A program made the position numbers and the translations under genes. Below are positions 20,873-33,265 of a DNA stretch of 64,000 bases, one piece after another; within the stretch, counting starts at the first letter, position 1; each line of letters starts with the position of its first letter. The stretch comes from Halorhodospira halochloris (lineage in GTDB: Bacteria > Pseudomonadota > Gammaproteobacteria > Nitrococcales > Halorhodospiraceae), in assembly GCF_002356555.2 (NCBI RefSeq), contig NZ_AP017372.2:806001-870000 (forward strand), in the 5' to 3' direction. The notes beneath the pieces are model-generated. The model saw only the letters and a program-made list of their open reading frames with translations. It searched no databases and was not told the origin of the DNA.

Positions 20873-21580
20873 TTGAGATTGTGGGCGGTTATTCCGGCAG
20901 CCGGTGTGGGGCGGCGTATGGGCGGCGGTCAACCTAAGCAGTATCGAGAACTGCTAGGTAGGCCTGTGATTGAGTGGGTTATCGAACGGCTATTAGGCCA
21001 CAGCAGGGTTGCGGGAGCGGTGGTTGCTGTAGCTGCGCACGACCCTTATTGGGATAGGCTTGATTTCGCCACTACAAAGCCCGTAAAGCGCGTTGACGGG
21101 GGAGCAGAAAGGCAGGATTCAGTACTGGCTGCCCTAGATCATGTGGTCGAGCTAGGTGGAGATGATGACTGGGCGCTGGTGCATGATGCAGTCAGGCCGT
21201 GTCTGAGTGAAGAAGAGCTCGACCGGCTGATCAGCTTGGGCACCAGTAATGACCATGGCGCTCTGTTAGCCAAACCGGTGGCAGATACACTCAAGCGCAG
21301 TGAAGGGTCGCAGGTTGCGGCGACTGTACCGCGAGACTCCCTATGGCAGGCCCAGACTCCGCAGCTGTTCCCTGTGGTTTTGCTGCGTGAGGGCCTTGGT
21401 GATGCCCGTAGTGCTGGTGTACGCGTCACTGATGAAGCGCAGGCAGTTGAACGCCTGGGAGGTAAGCCTCTGTTGGTTCCTGGGGATCCTGCCAACCTCA
21501 AGATAACCCAACCGGAGGATTTCGATCTCGCTGCAGCGATACTTAAATCGCGGCGCGATTCCCACGGGGAAGAATTATAG
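20873..21580 (+). CDS. ispD: 2-C-methyl-D-erythritol 4-phosphate cytidylyltransferase
   Basis: Third step of the MEP isoprenoid pathway, which supplies carotenoids and the bacteriochlorophyll tail in this kind of organism. The nucleotide-binding block is AVIPAAGVGRRMGGGQPKQY, and later come VVDGG-like VDGGAERQDSV, VHDAVRPCLS, PRDSLWQAQTPQLF and VTDEAQAVE. 235 residues. TTG start at 20873 placed immediately after ftsB. The ispF ATG follows the stop by two bases. Confidence 0.95.
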   Translation: MRLWAVIPAAGVGRRMGGGQPKQYRELLGRPVIEWVIERLLGHSRVAGAVVAVAAHDPYWDRLDFATTKPVKRVDGGAERQDSVLAALDHVVELGGDDDWALVHDAVRPCLSEEELDRLISLGTSNDHGALLAKPVADTLKRSEGSQVAATVPRDSLWQAQTPQLFPVVLLREGLGDARSAGVRVTDEAQAVERLGGKPLLVPGDPANLKITQPEDFDLAAAILKSRRDSHGEEL

Positions 21581-21582
21581 AT

Positions 21583-22074
21583 ATGCGAATTGGTCAAGGA
21601 TTTGATGTCCACAGCTTTAGCGCCGCTGGCGAGGGGTTTACCCTGGGTGGGGTATGGATCCCCTATGAGCGCTCTCTAGAGGCCCACTCCGATGGTGATG
21701 TTCTGCTGCATGCGGTTACCGATGCCCTCTTGGGTGCGGTGGGCTTAGGTGATATAGGGCATCACTTTCCTGATGATGATCCGCGCTGGAAGGGTGCCGA
21801 TAGCAGTGAGCTACTAGCCAGTACCGTGATGACAGCGCGGGAAGCCGGTTGGCAGCCGGTCAATGTTGATGCAACTGTTATCGCCCAAGCACCAAAATTG
21901 GCCTGCTACATTAGCGAGATGCGCCAGAGGACTGCTAAAACCCTGGAGTTACCTGCCGAGGTGGTCAATATCAAGGCAACTACCAGTGAGAGGCTGGGTT
22001 TTACCGGTCGCGGTGAGGGTATAGCCGCTCTGGCTGTGATCCTGATGGAGCCAGCTATCAAGGCTCAGCGGTGA
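21583..22074 (+). CDS. ispF: 2-C-methyl-D-erythritol 2,4-cyclodiphosphate synthase
   Basis: Cyclises CDP-methylerythritol 2-phosphate, releasing CMP, in the MEP pathway. The metal-binding DVHSF motif at residues 8-12, the AHSDGDVLLHAVTDALLGA block, DIGHHFPDDDPRWKGADS and the C-terminal TSERLGFTGRGEGIAA are all present. 163 residues, typical. The stop overlaps truD by four bases (GTGA). Confidence 0.97.
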   Translation: MRIGQGFDVHSFSAAGEGFTLGGVWIPYERSLEAHSDGDVLLHAVTDALLGAVGLGDIGHHFPDDDPRWKGADSSELLASTVMTAREAGWQPVNVDATVIAQAPKLACYISEMRQRTAKTLELPAEVVNIKATTSERLGFTGRGEGIAALAVILMEPAIKAQR

Positions 22075-23081
22075 TACCGGCGTATCCTCCTCTGCCTGGT
22101 ACGGCAACAGCCCGCACCTATCCGGAAGATTTCATCGTCACCGAGGTCCTGGGGTTCACCCCCTCAGGCGACGGCGAGCATCACCTGCTGCAGCTGCGCA
22201 AGCGTGGCTGGACCACAGAGGCGGTTGCTGGCTTGCTGGCTAGGCATTTTGGCCTCGCGCGTTCTGCTGTCTCCTACGCTGGCCGCAAGGATCGCCATGC
22301 CGAGACTACGCAATGGTTTAGCCTTCATGCCCCGGGGGATAAGCGGTCAGTCGAGCCGGGCCAGATCGCCGAGGGGGTGGAGGTCATCGCTGCTACTCGT
22401 AATGATCGAAAATTACGGATAGGCTCATTGCGAGCCAACAAATTTGTCATCACTTTGCGCAGTGTGGAAGCCCCTCGCGGTGAAATTGACAAGCGTCTGG
22501 TGACCTTGGCCCACCATGGTATGCCTAACTACTTTGGCGAGCAGCGTTTTGGCCGCGATGGCGATAATTTTGAGCAGGCCTGTGCTTGGTTGTTGGGCGA
22601 GAAGAGGGTACGTAACAGGTCAATGCGCAGTACTCTGCTCTCTGCGGCACGAGCTGAATTGTTCAATAGGGTCTTGGCCGAACGGGTCGGGGAGGGCAGC
22701 TGGGATAGGGTGTTGTCTGGTGAGCGGGCGATGCTTGACGCTAGCCATAGCCATTTTGCTGTCGTTGAAGCGGATAAATACCTTGCCAGTCGGGCGCGGC
22801 ACGGGTTGGTGCATCCCACCGGGCCCCTGCCAGGACAGCACAGAGATGCCCCTGAGGGTGTTGTGGGGCAGTTGGAGGAACGAGTGCTAGCGCCAGCAGC
22901 GGAGCTCATAGCGGCCCTGGAGCGCCAAGGGCTAAAGGCGCAACGTCGCGCCTTAAGGGTAATGCCGCGCAATTTGAGGTGGCAATGGCGAACTCCAGAC
23001 AGGCTAGAGGTATCTTTCCAGTTGCCTGCCGGATCTTATGCTAGCATTTTGGTCCGAGAAATTGTCCGCACCCGGACCTGA
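22071..23081 (+). CDS. truD: tRNA pseudouridine(13) synthase
   Basis: Isomerises U13 of tRNA(Glu) to pseudouridine. The early EDFIVTEVLGF segment, the catalytic-loop block YAGRKDRHAETTQWFSL, the NYFGEQRFGRDGDN block and GSYASILVREI near the end are family hallmarks. 336 residues. GTG start overlapping the ispF stop; end of the pyrG-to-truD run, facing the opposing Smr gene with only 19 bp between stops. Confidence 0.95.
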   Translation: MIPAYPPLPGTATARTYPEDFIVTEVLGFTPSGDGEHHLLQLRKRGWTTEAVAGLLARHFGLARSAVSYAGRKDRHAETTQWFSLHAPGDKRSVEPGQIAEGVEVIAATRNDRKLRIGSLRANKFVITLRSVEAPRGEIDKRLVTLAHHGMPNYFGEQRFGRDGDNFEQACAWLLGEKRVRNRSMRSTLLSAARAELFNRVLAERVGEGSWDRVLSGERAMLDASHSHFAVVEADKYLASRARHGLVHPTGPLPGQHRDAPEGVVGQLEERVLAPAAELIAALERQGLKAQRRALRVMPRNLRWQWRTPDRLEVSFQLPAGSYASILVREIVRTRT

Positions 23082-23100
23082 CTAGCTAAGCGCAATGGCC

Positions 23101-23676
23101 CTAGGGCTGCTTTCTGAGCAGCACATATACTGCACCTGTGCCGCCATCAAAAGAGGGCGCCGAGGAGAACGCCAGGATATCATCACGTTGACGCAGCCAC
23201 CTATCTACTGCGGCCTTGAGTACCGGCACCCCGTGGCGAGAGCCGCGGCCTTTACCGTGGACGATCCTGACGCAGCTGATGTCGCGTTGTTTGCAGGAGT
23301 TCAGGAAAGATTTCAGTTCTGAGCTGGCATTTCTCAAAGTGCTGCCGTGCAGGTCCAAGTGTGCCTTCGGCTTGAACTGGCCGCGGCGTAGCCTTTGCAT
23401 TACCCGCCGTTGAACTCCGGGGCGGCAATAGCTTATCTCGTCGCCGACCTCAATACCGGCCCAATCGGTAGGTGAATTGAGTAACTCATCAATCACTTGC
23501 TGTTCGTCGGCCTCTAGCTGTAATGGGCGCGGGGCCGGAGGGCGTTTCCGAGTGTCTGCTAGATCGCTATGGAGCGGGCGGGCGTCAGCGACTGCCTGCC
23601 GGAACAGGTCCATCTGTTCGTCGTCATCTGGCAACTCGGGGTCTTCGGCTTGCTGCGAATCGTCCATGGCTAACAT
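23101..23676 (-). CDS. Smr-domain protein (SmrA/YfcN-like)
   Basis: The C-terminal Smr domain (about residues 105-190) has the LDLHG motif, the HGKGRGSRHGVPVLKAAVDR block (TGxGxG-type loop) and a final FDGGTGAVYVLL strand. Smr domains in this group act as nicking or structure-specific nucleases, and some bind stalled-ribosome mRNA. The N-terminal 100 residues are acidic, with MDLFRQAVADARPL, typical of the gammaproteobacterial DNA-endonuclease SmrA group. 191 residues. Physiological role is not settled for the family. Confidence 0.85.
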   Translation of the reverse strand: MLAMDDSQQAEDPELPDDDEQMDLFRQAVADARPLHSDLADTRKRPPAPRPLQLEADEQQVIDELLNSPTDWAGIEVGDEISYCRPGVQRRVMQRLRRGQFKPKAHLDLHGSTLRNASSELKSFLNSCKQRDISCVRIVHGKGRGSRHGVPVLKAAVDRWLRQRDDILAFSSAPSFDGGTGAVYVLLRKQP

Positions 23677-23909
23677 CTGCGCTGCATGACCGCGGGAACA
23701 ACCAGTATACTAGCAGCGAACAAGCGAGAATTTACAGGAGACAAGAGGGCGCCTCTAACAATTTGTTGAGCTTCGTAGAATTGCCGCCGGGGAGTCATGG
23801 TGCTCTGGGGGGCGGCTGGAAAGCATCCGGTTAAGAGTTGCTGGAGATGGCTCTAGAGTAGGAGTGGCGGGGCTCACAGCGGTTGTTTCAAGAAGCGCCT
23901 AGCAGAGCT

Positions 23910-24665
23910 ATGTATATATTGATAAGCAATGATGACGGTTATCAGGCTGAGGGCATACTTGCGCTTGCTGCTCGGCTTGGCAGCGTGGCGCGGGTTACTG
24001 TAATTGCCCCTGAACGGGATCGCAGTGGAGCCAGTAACTCTTTAACCCTGGAGGATCCGATTCGGGTCAGCCAGGTTGAGGCAGATCGCTATCGGGTACA
24101 GGGAACGCCGACAGATTGTGTCCACGTAGCACTGACGGGGTTCTTGGAGCAGGATCCGGATATGGTCTTTTCGGGCATCAACGCTGGGGCCAACCTTGGC
24201 GATGATGTGCTCTATAGTGGCACAGTCGCCGCTGCCATGGAGGGCCGTTATCTTGGCCTGCCGGCTGTGGCGATCTCGCTTGCCGGAGGCCCGCGGCCTA
24301 TCTATTTTGATTCTGCAGCGCGAGTAGCGCTAAAGTTACTTGAGCAGATTCAGGATGATCCATTGCCGGTTGATACTATCCTCAATGTCAATGTGCCTGA
24401 CCTGCCCTGGGATGAGATTCAGGGACTGCACGCTACTCGTCTCGGCTCCCGTCACCGGGCCGAGGCGGTTATCAAAGAGCATGATCCGCGCGGTAGGCCG
24501 ATATACTGGATAGGACCGCCCGGCTCAGAGCAGGATTCCGGTCCCGGGACAGACTTTTACGCTGTGCGTAACGGCTATGTATCGGTAACCCCGATACAAG
24601 TAGATCTCACCCGTTACTCGGCCCTGGAGCAGGTCAGCGGATGGCTAGCGGGGATAAAAGTATGA
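23910..24665 (+). CDS. surE: 5'/3'-nucleotidase SurE
   Basis: Metal-dependent phosphatase acting on nucleoside monophosphates and short polyphosphate. [15 protein letters not shown] at the N-terminus carries the metal-binding DD pair, with [51 protein letters not shown] following. The start was placed at ATG 23910 ([11 protein letters not shown]); the longer frame reads upstream sequence with no match. 251 residues. ATGA overlap with pcm. In E. coli nlpD and rpoS follow; here nlpD-like is elsewhere (43626) and rpoS is not in the window. The 233 bp before it hold no gene. Confidence 0.96.
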   Translation: MYILISNDDGYQAEGILALAARLGSVARVTVIAPERDRSGASNSLTLEDPIRVSQVEADRYRVQGTPTDCVHVALTGFLEQDPDMVFSGINAGANLGDDVLYSGTVAAAMEGRYLGLPAVAISLAGGPRPIYFDSAARVALKLLEQIQDDPLPVDTILNVNVPDLPWDEIQGLHATRLGSRHRAEAVIKEHDPRGRPIYWIGPPGSEQDSGPGTDFYAVRNGYVSVTPIQVDLTRYSALEQVSGWLAGIKV

Positions 24666-25333
24666 TCGGACGCGCTCGGGGTGGTTCAGAGGGTGTTGGC
24701 ATGACCTCACGGCGGACCCGTGAGCGTTTGGTTGAGGCTATTGCTGCGCAAGGGGTCAATGATGCGCGTGTACTTGATGCGCTACGCGAGGTGCCGCGCC
24801 ATCTTTTCATCGATGAGGCGTTGCAGAGTAGGGCGTACGATAACACCCCTTTGCCGATAGGGCATGGCCAGACCATATCGCAGCCCTGGGTGGTGGCGCG
24901 CATGAGCGAGTTGCTGCTCGAGCCAGGAGTGCCAGAAAGGGTGCTTGAGATCGGTACTGGGTCAGGTTATCAAGCTGCGATACTCGCCCATTTGGTGCCG
25001 CAAGTCTATACCGTAGAGCGTATTGGAGCCCTGGTTCCGCAGGCGCGCCAGCGTTTACGCCAGGCCCGTCTGTACAATGTGCATATACGCCATGGCGATG
25101 GCTATCAGGGCTGGCCAGAATACTCCCCCTACGACGGCATCATCTTAACTGCCGCACCCCATTCTATCCCTGAGCCGTTACTCGATCAGTTAGCTGTAGG
25201 TGGGCGAATGGTTGCACCTATTGGCGGCGCTGGTTACCAGGAGTTGTTGGTTATCGATAAGACCGCCGAGGGGATAGAACAACACCGTGCTGCCGGGGTG
25301 ACCTTTGTGCCGATGGTGCATGGGCGCGGGTAG
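24662..25333 (+). CDS. pcm: Protein-L-isoaspartate O-methyltransferase
   Basis: Repairs isoaspartyl damage by SAM-dependent methylation. The protein has [38 protein letters not shown], the SAM loop [22 protein letters not shown], and [23 protein letters not shown] 24662 overlaps the surE stop as ATGA and gives 223 residues. The upstream in-frame start at 24641 lies inside surE and is less likely. Two long-hairpin repeats follow the stop. Confidence 0.96.
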   Translation: MIGRARGGSEGVGMTSRRTRERLVEAIAAQGVNDARVLDALREVPRHLFIDEALQSRAYDNTPLPIGHGQTISQPWVVARMSELLLEPGVPERVLEIGTGSGYQAAILAHLVPQVYTVERIGALVPQARQRLRQARLYNVHIRHGDGYQGWPEYSPYDGIILTAAPHSIPEPLLDQLAVGGRMVAPIGGAGYQELLVIDKTAEGIEQHRAAGVTFVPMVHGRG

Positions 25334-25361
25334 ATTTGCTGTCTCTTTAAAGAACCTCCGC

Positions 25362-25490
25362 AAACTCCCAGGGGCCATTTAGTTGCCCCGGTATGGAGGA
25401 CGCCGTAAATCCATCCCTGGAGGCTTCATGGCGCCATCCTTGGCGCCAAGACCTCCATACCGGGGCAACTAAATGGCCCCTGGGAGTTTT
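25362..25490. repeat. Long-hairpin intergenic repeat, copy 2
   Basis: The clearest copy. Arms at 25362-25399 and 25452-25489 are perfectly complementary over 38 bp; the inner part reads GCCCCGGTATGGAGG on the left and CCTCCATACCGGGGC on the right. The 52-bp core between them contains TCCATCCCTGGAGGCTTCAT and GGCGCCAAGA, in reverse orientation relative to copies 3, 4 and 7. It lies between the convergent ends of pcm and gltD. A rho-independent role is possible since the right arm ends in TTTTT. Confidence 0.92.
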
Positions 25491-25590
25491 TAGAGATACA
25501 CCTTAGAGAGCAAGGTACCGCCTGAACCAAATCCATTAGCGCCATGTTAGGTCAGCCATAGAGGAGGACGCTGTGGCTGTGGGTCCCCCT

Positions 25591-25711
25591 CGACCCGCTG
25601 TGCCATGTCCAATCCTGCTGTGGAGGTCTTGGCGCCAGGGATGGCGCCATGAAGCCTCCAGGGATGGATGCACGGCGTCCTCCACAGCAGGTTGGTATGG
25701 CACAGCGGTCG
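25591..25711. repeat. Long-hairpin intergenic repeat, copy 3 (different arms)
   Basis: The core (from 25627) reads TCTTGGCGCCAGGGATGGCG, then AAGCCTCCAGGGATGGAT, in the forward orientation. The arms differ wholly from copy 2: 25591-25626 and 25679-25711 pair (for example CCTGCTGTGGAGG with CCTCCACAGCAGG, and GCTGTGCCAT with ATGGCACAGC) with small bulges. Same core but different, still complementary, arms indicates selection or a mechanism that keeps the hairpin. Copies 2 and 3 are about 100 bp apart. Confidence 0.9.
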
Positions 25712-25752
25712 GGGCGTGGCTACATCTCGCGCTGGTCTTAAAACAGCAAAAA

Positions 25753-27211
25753 TTAACGCGGCAGGTTAGTCTTCCCTTGCAACCACTTATCGACGGCGTG
25801 GGCGCATTGGCGACCTTCGCGGATAGCCCAGACGACTAGCGATTGGCCGCGACGCATATCGCCGGCGGCGAAGACCCCTTCAACATTGGTCTTGTAAGCC
25901 TCCTCGCCTTCAGTCGCGCCACTGACGTTGCCACGCTCATCAAACTGCAGACCTGCCTTCTCCTCCAATTCGGCAAGCATGCCGGCTCGCACGGGGTGGA
26001 CAAAGCCCATAGCGAGGAAGACAAGATCAGCCGGCATCTCGGCTTCAGTTCCTGGTACTTCGCTCATTTGCCAGTTGCCTTGTTCATCCTTGTGCCACTC
26101 AACCTTGGCATAGCGGATGGCCCGCACATTACCACTCTCGTCACCAACAAACTCCTTGGTCAGGAAGTTCCACATCCGCTCACATCCTTCCTGGTGTGAT
26201 GACGAGGTGTTGAGCTTATGCGGCCAGTATGGCCAAGTAAGCTCCTTGTCCTCTTTTTCCGGAGGCTTATTGAGGATCTCAACTTGGGTGACTGAGCGGG
26301 CGCCGTGCCGATTAGAGGTGCCGACACAGTCTGATCCGGTATCACCACCGCCGATGACGACTACATGCTTATCATGAGCATCGATGAATTGGTCATCCGG
26401 GACGTAGACCCCCTGTACCCGTTTGCTATTGGCGGTCAAAAACTCCATGGCAAAGTGGATGCCGTTGAGCTCGCGACCGGGGACTGGTAGATCTCGCGGT
26501 TCTTCGCTGCCACCGGCGAGGACCACAGAATCAAACTGTTTACGCAGTTGCGAGACCGGTATGTCGACCCCGACGTTGGTCAAGGTGTGGAAGTGCACTC
26601 CCTCAGTGCGCATCTGTGCGATACGCCGATCGATATGCTTCTTTTCGAGCTTGAAATCGGGAATGCCGTAGCGTAATAGGCCCCCGATGGCATCGGCTTT
26701 CTCGTAGACATCGACATTGTGGCCGACCCTAGCCAGCTGCTGAGCACACGCCAAACCGGCAGGGCCGGAACCGACTATAGCGACCCGTTTGCCGGTCCTG
26801 CGGCGGGCTACCTGGGGCCTAATGAGGCCGTTCTGCCAAGCCTGATCGACTATGCTGCACTCGATAGTCTTTATAGCTACCGGGTTGTCGTCGAGGTTTA
26901 GGGTGCAAGATGCCTCGCACGGTGCCGGGCAAATCCGTCCGGTGAACTCGGGGAAGTTGTTGGTCGAGTGGAGTTCGGTAATGGCTTGTTCCCACTCCCC
27001 GCGGTAGACCATGTCGTTCCAGTGTGGAATAAGGTTATCCACCGGGCAGCCTTGGTGGCAGAAGGGGATGCCACAGTCCATGCATCTCGCCCCCTGCTCA
27101 CCTACCTGCTCCCTGCTCAAGGGTATGAGGAACTCCCCGTAGTGGTAGATGCGCTCGCAGGCAGGTTGATAGCCGTACTCTTGGCGCTCGTATTCCAGGA
27201 ATCCAGTTTGC

Positions 27212-27219
<8 letters not shown>
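25753..27219 (-). CDS. gltD: Glutamate synthase (NADPH) small subunit
   Basis: Flavoprotein that passes electrons from NADPH to GltB. The N-terminal cysteine block [20 protein letters not shown] and [11 protein letters not shown] hold the two [4Fe-4S] clusters. The FAD loop is [20 protein letters not shown], followed by [16 protein letters not shown]; the NAD(P)H loop is [40 protein letters not shown]-type [16 protein letters not shown] is also clear. 488 residues. It overlaps gltB by 8 bp and is its downstream operon partner. Confidence 0.97.
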
Positions 27220-31873
<4,654 letters not shown>

Positions 31874-32131
31874 GGTTGACCTCTCTAGCAACTGCCAGCG
31901 GATCGACGCTGGCACCGTCTCTGTTGGCTGTGTCCGTTGGTTATGCGCAGCCGCGTTCTGCTCAGCATGTTTTAGCGGGCTTGGGAGGGTAATTGGAAAA
32001 GGCTCGTAGCGCCACTCTTTTTTCGCATGAAGAAGGCTGACCTCGCCCAAATTATGCCCTTATTGTACCGCGGCGTATAGTCGCACTCAACGGTTTTGGG
32101 TACTTATTGCCCATCGATTTCTTACAACTAC

Positions 32132-32160
32132 TTGACCAGTTGCCTGTTGCAGGGTACGTT
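32132..32160 (+). promoter_or_regulatory. Candidate sigma-70 promoter for the rnf operon
   Basis: TTGACC (32132-32137), a 17-bp spacer, then TACGTT (32155-32160), about 80 bp before rnfB. The -35 box is good and the -10 box weak. The other 200 bp of this divergent region hold nothing further I can name. Confidence 0.35.
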
Positions 32161-32240
32161 TTTCTCGATTATTGTTCACTGCACAATAAATCGGATCGTT
32201 CCTCAGGCAGCAAACGGGTGGGTGTACTTTAGTGACTTCG

Positions 32241-33125
32241 ATGAGCCTGCAAATTGCGCTAGCCGGCGGCGTCATGGCCGCCCTGGGCGTATTATTGGCG
32301 GCAATTTTGGCAATTGCCAATCGCCGTCTGTACGTCTATGAGGATCCGCGCATTGACGAGCTCGAGGATATGTTACCACGCGCCAACTGCGGTGCTTGTG
32401 GGGTTGCAGGCTGTCGGCCATTTGCGGAGGCCCTTGTTGAAGGGCGCTTGGACCCGTCACGCTGCACCGCCAATTCCGAGGAGATGAATCAGGCAATCGC
32501 CAGCTTCCTCGGTGTGGATATGGGTAACAGGGAGCGCATTGTGGCTCGTCTGGCCTGTGCCGGTGGCACCCATGTGGCGGCGATGAGGGCCCGTTATCAG
32601 GGCTTGAAGTCGTGTCGAGCCGCGGCTCTTGTCGCTGGTGGTGGCAAGGGTTGCTCATGGGGCTGCCTAGGTCTGGGTGATTGCGAAGTCTCCTGCAAGT
32701 TTGATGCCATACGCCTTAATCGCTATGGACTGCCAGTGATCGATCCGAGCCGCTGCACGGCGTGCGGTGATTGTGTCGATGTTTGTCCAAAAGATTTACT
32801 CAGCCTGCAGCCTGAAAGTCATAGGCTGTGGGTCAACTGCCGCAACCAGGATCCGCAGGATGAGGCCATGGCTCAGTGCGAAGTCGTTTGTACTGGCTGT
32901 GGCCGCTGTGCTGCCGACGCCCCAGAAGGGCTTATTCGCATAGAGCGTAACCTCGCGGTTATTGATTACGAGAAAAATGCCCTGGCTTCGCCCGTTGCTA
33001 TTGAGCGTTGCCCCACAGGAGCCATTGTTTGGCTAGAAGGGGATAAACCACGCAAGGGGGCAGGGGCCCGTAAGATTATCCGCAAGGAGTCGCTGCCACG
33101 TATGGAGCCATTGCCCCGCGTTTAA
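32241..33125 (+). CDS. rnfB: Rnf electron transport complex subunit B
   Basis: Iron-sulfur subunit that accepts electrons from or gives electrons to ferredoxin on the cytoplasmic face. The N-terminal membrane helix (LQIALAGGVMAALGVLLAAI) is followed by the four-cysteine block ANCGACGVAGCRPFAEALVEG, GCSWGCLGLGDCEVSC, the ferredoxin motif CTACGDCVDVCP and a second one, CTGCGRCAADAP. In that last motif the usual fourth cysteine is replaced by alanine; C281-like ERCPTGAI supplies a further cysteine. ATG 32241 (MSLQIALAG) is used; GTG 32232 is the alternative. 294 residues, longer than E. coli RsxB. First gene of the operon. Confidence 0.93.
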   Translation: MSLQIALAGGVMAALGVLLAAILAIANRRLYVYEDPRIDELEDMLPRANCGACGVAGCRPFAEALVEGRLDPSRCTANSEEMNQAIASFLGVDMGNRERIVARLACAGGTHVAAMRARYQGLKSCRAAALVAGGGKGCSWGCLGLGDCEVSCKFDAIRLNRYGLPVIDPSRCTACGDCVDVCPKDLLSLQPESHRLWVNCRNQDPQDEAMAQCEVVCTGCGRCAADAPEGLIRIERNLAVIDYEKNALASPVAIERCPTGAIVWLEGDKPRKGAGARKIIRKESLPRMEPLPRV

Positions 33126-33265
33126 CGGGGTCGCGCGCAAGGCGAACACCACCGCCGGCCAACAAGCCGGTGGCAAGGTATGCCTCGCCTTGCTGCACGG
33201 GGCTTACTGAATCTGAATTGAAAAACTTTGGACGGCTTTTCGCGGCCGGCATAGAGGGAGGCGAC

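Noticed and set aside
23741-23830. GC-rich stretch before surE that looks like another repeat copy (starts GGGCGCCTCTAACAA)
   Set aside because: It shares only the first few bases with the family ends, lacks the core, and has just a short GCCGCC/GGCGGC stem.
25573-25839. Open frame through hairpin repeat copy 3, encoding a peptide with WRSWR and GWRHEASRDG
   Set aside because: A nearly identical peptide also appears in the frame before the YqaA gene. Both come from the shared repeat DNA, and most other copies have diverged or stop-broken frames there, so it is not a gene.
33126-33265. Hairpin-like GC stretches between rnfB and the oxidoreductase (for example GCAAGG/CCTTGC)
   Set aside because: The stems are short or bulged and no T-run follows, so neither a terminator nor a riboswitch can be supported.
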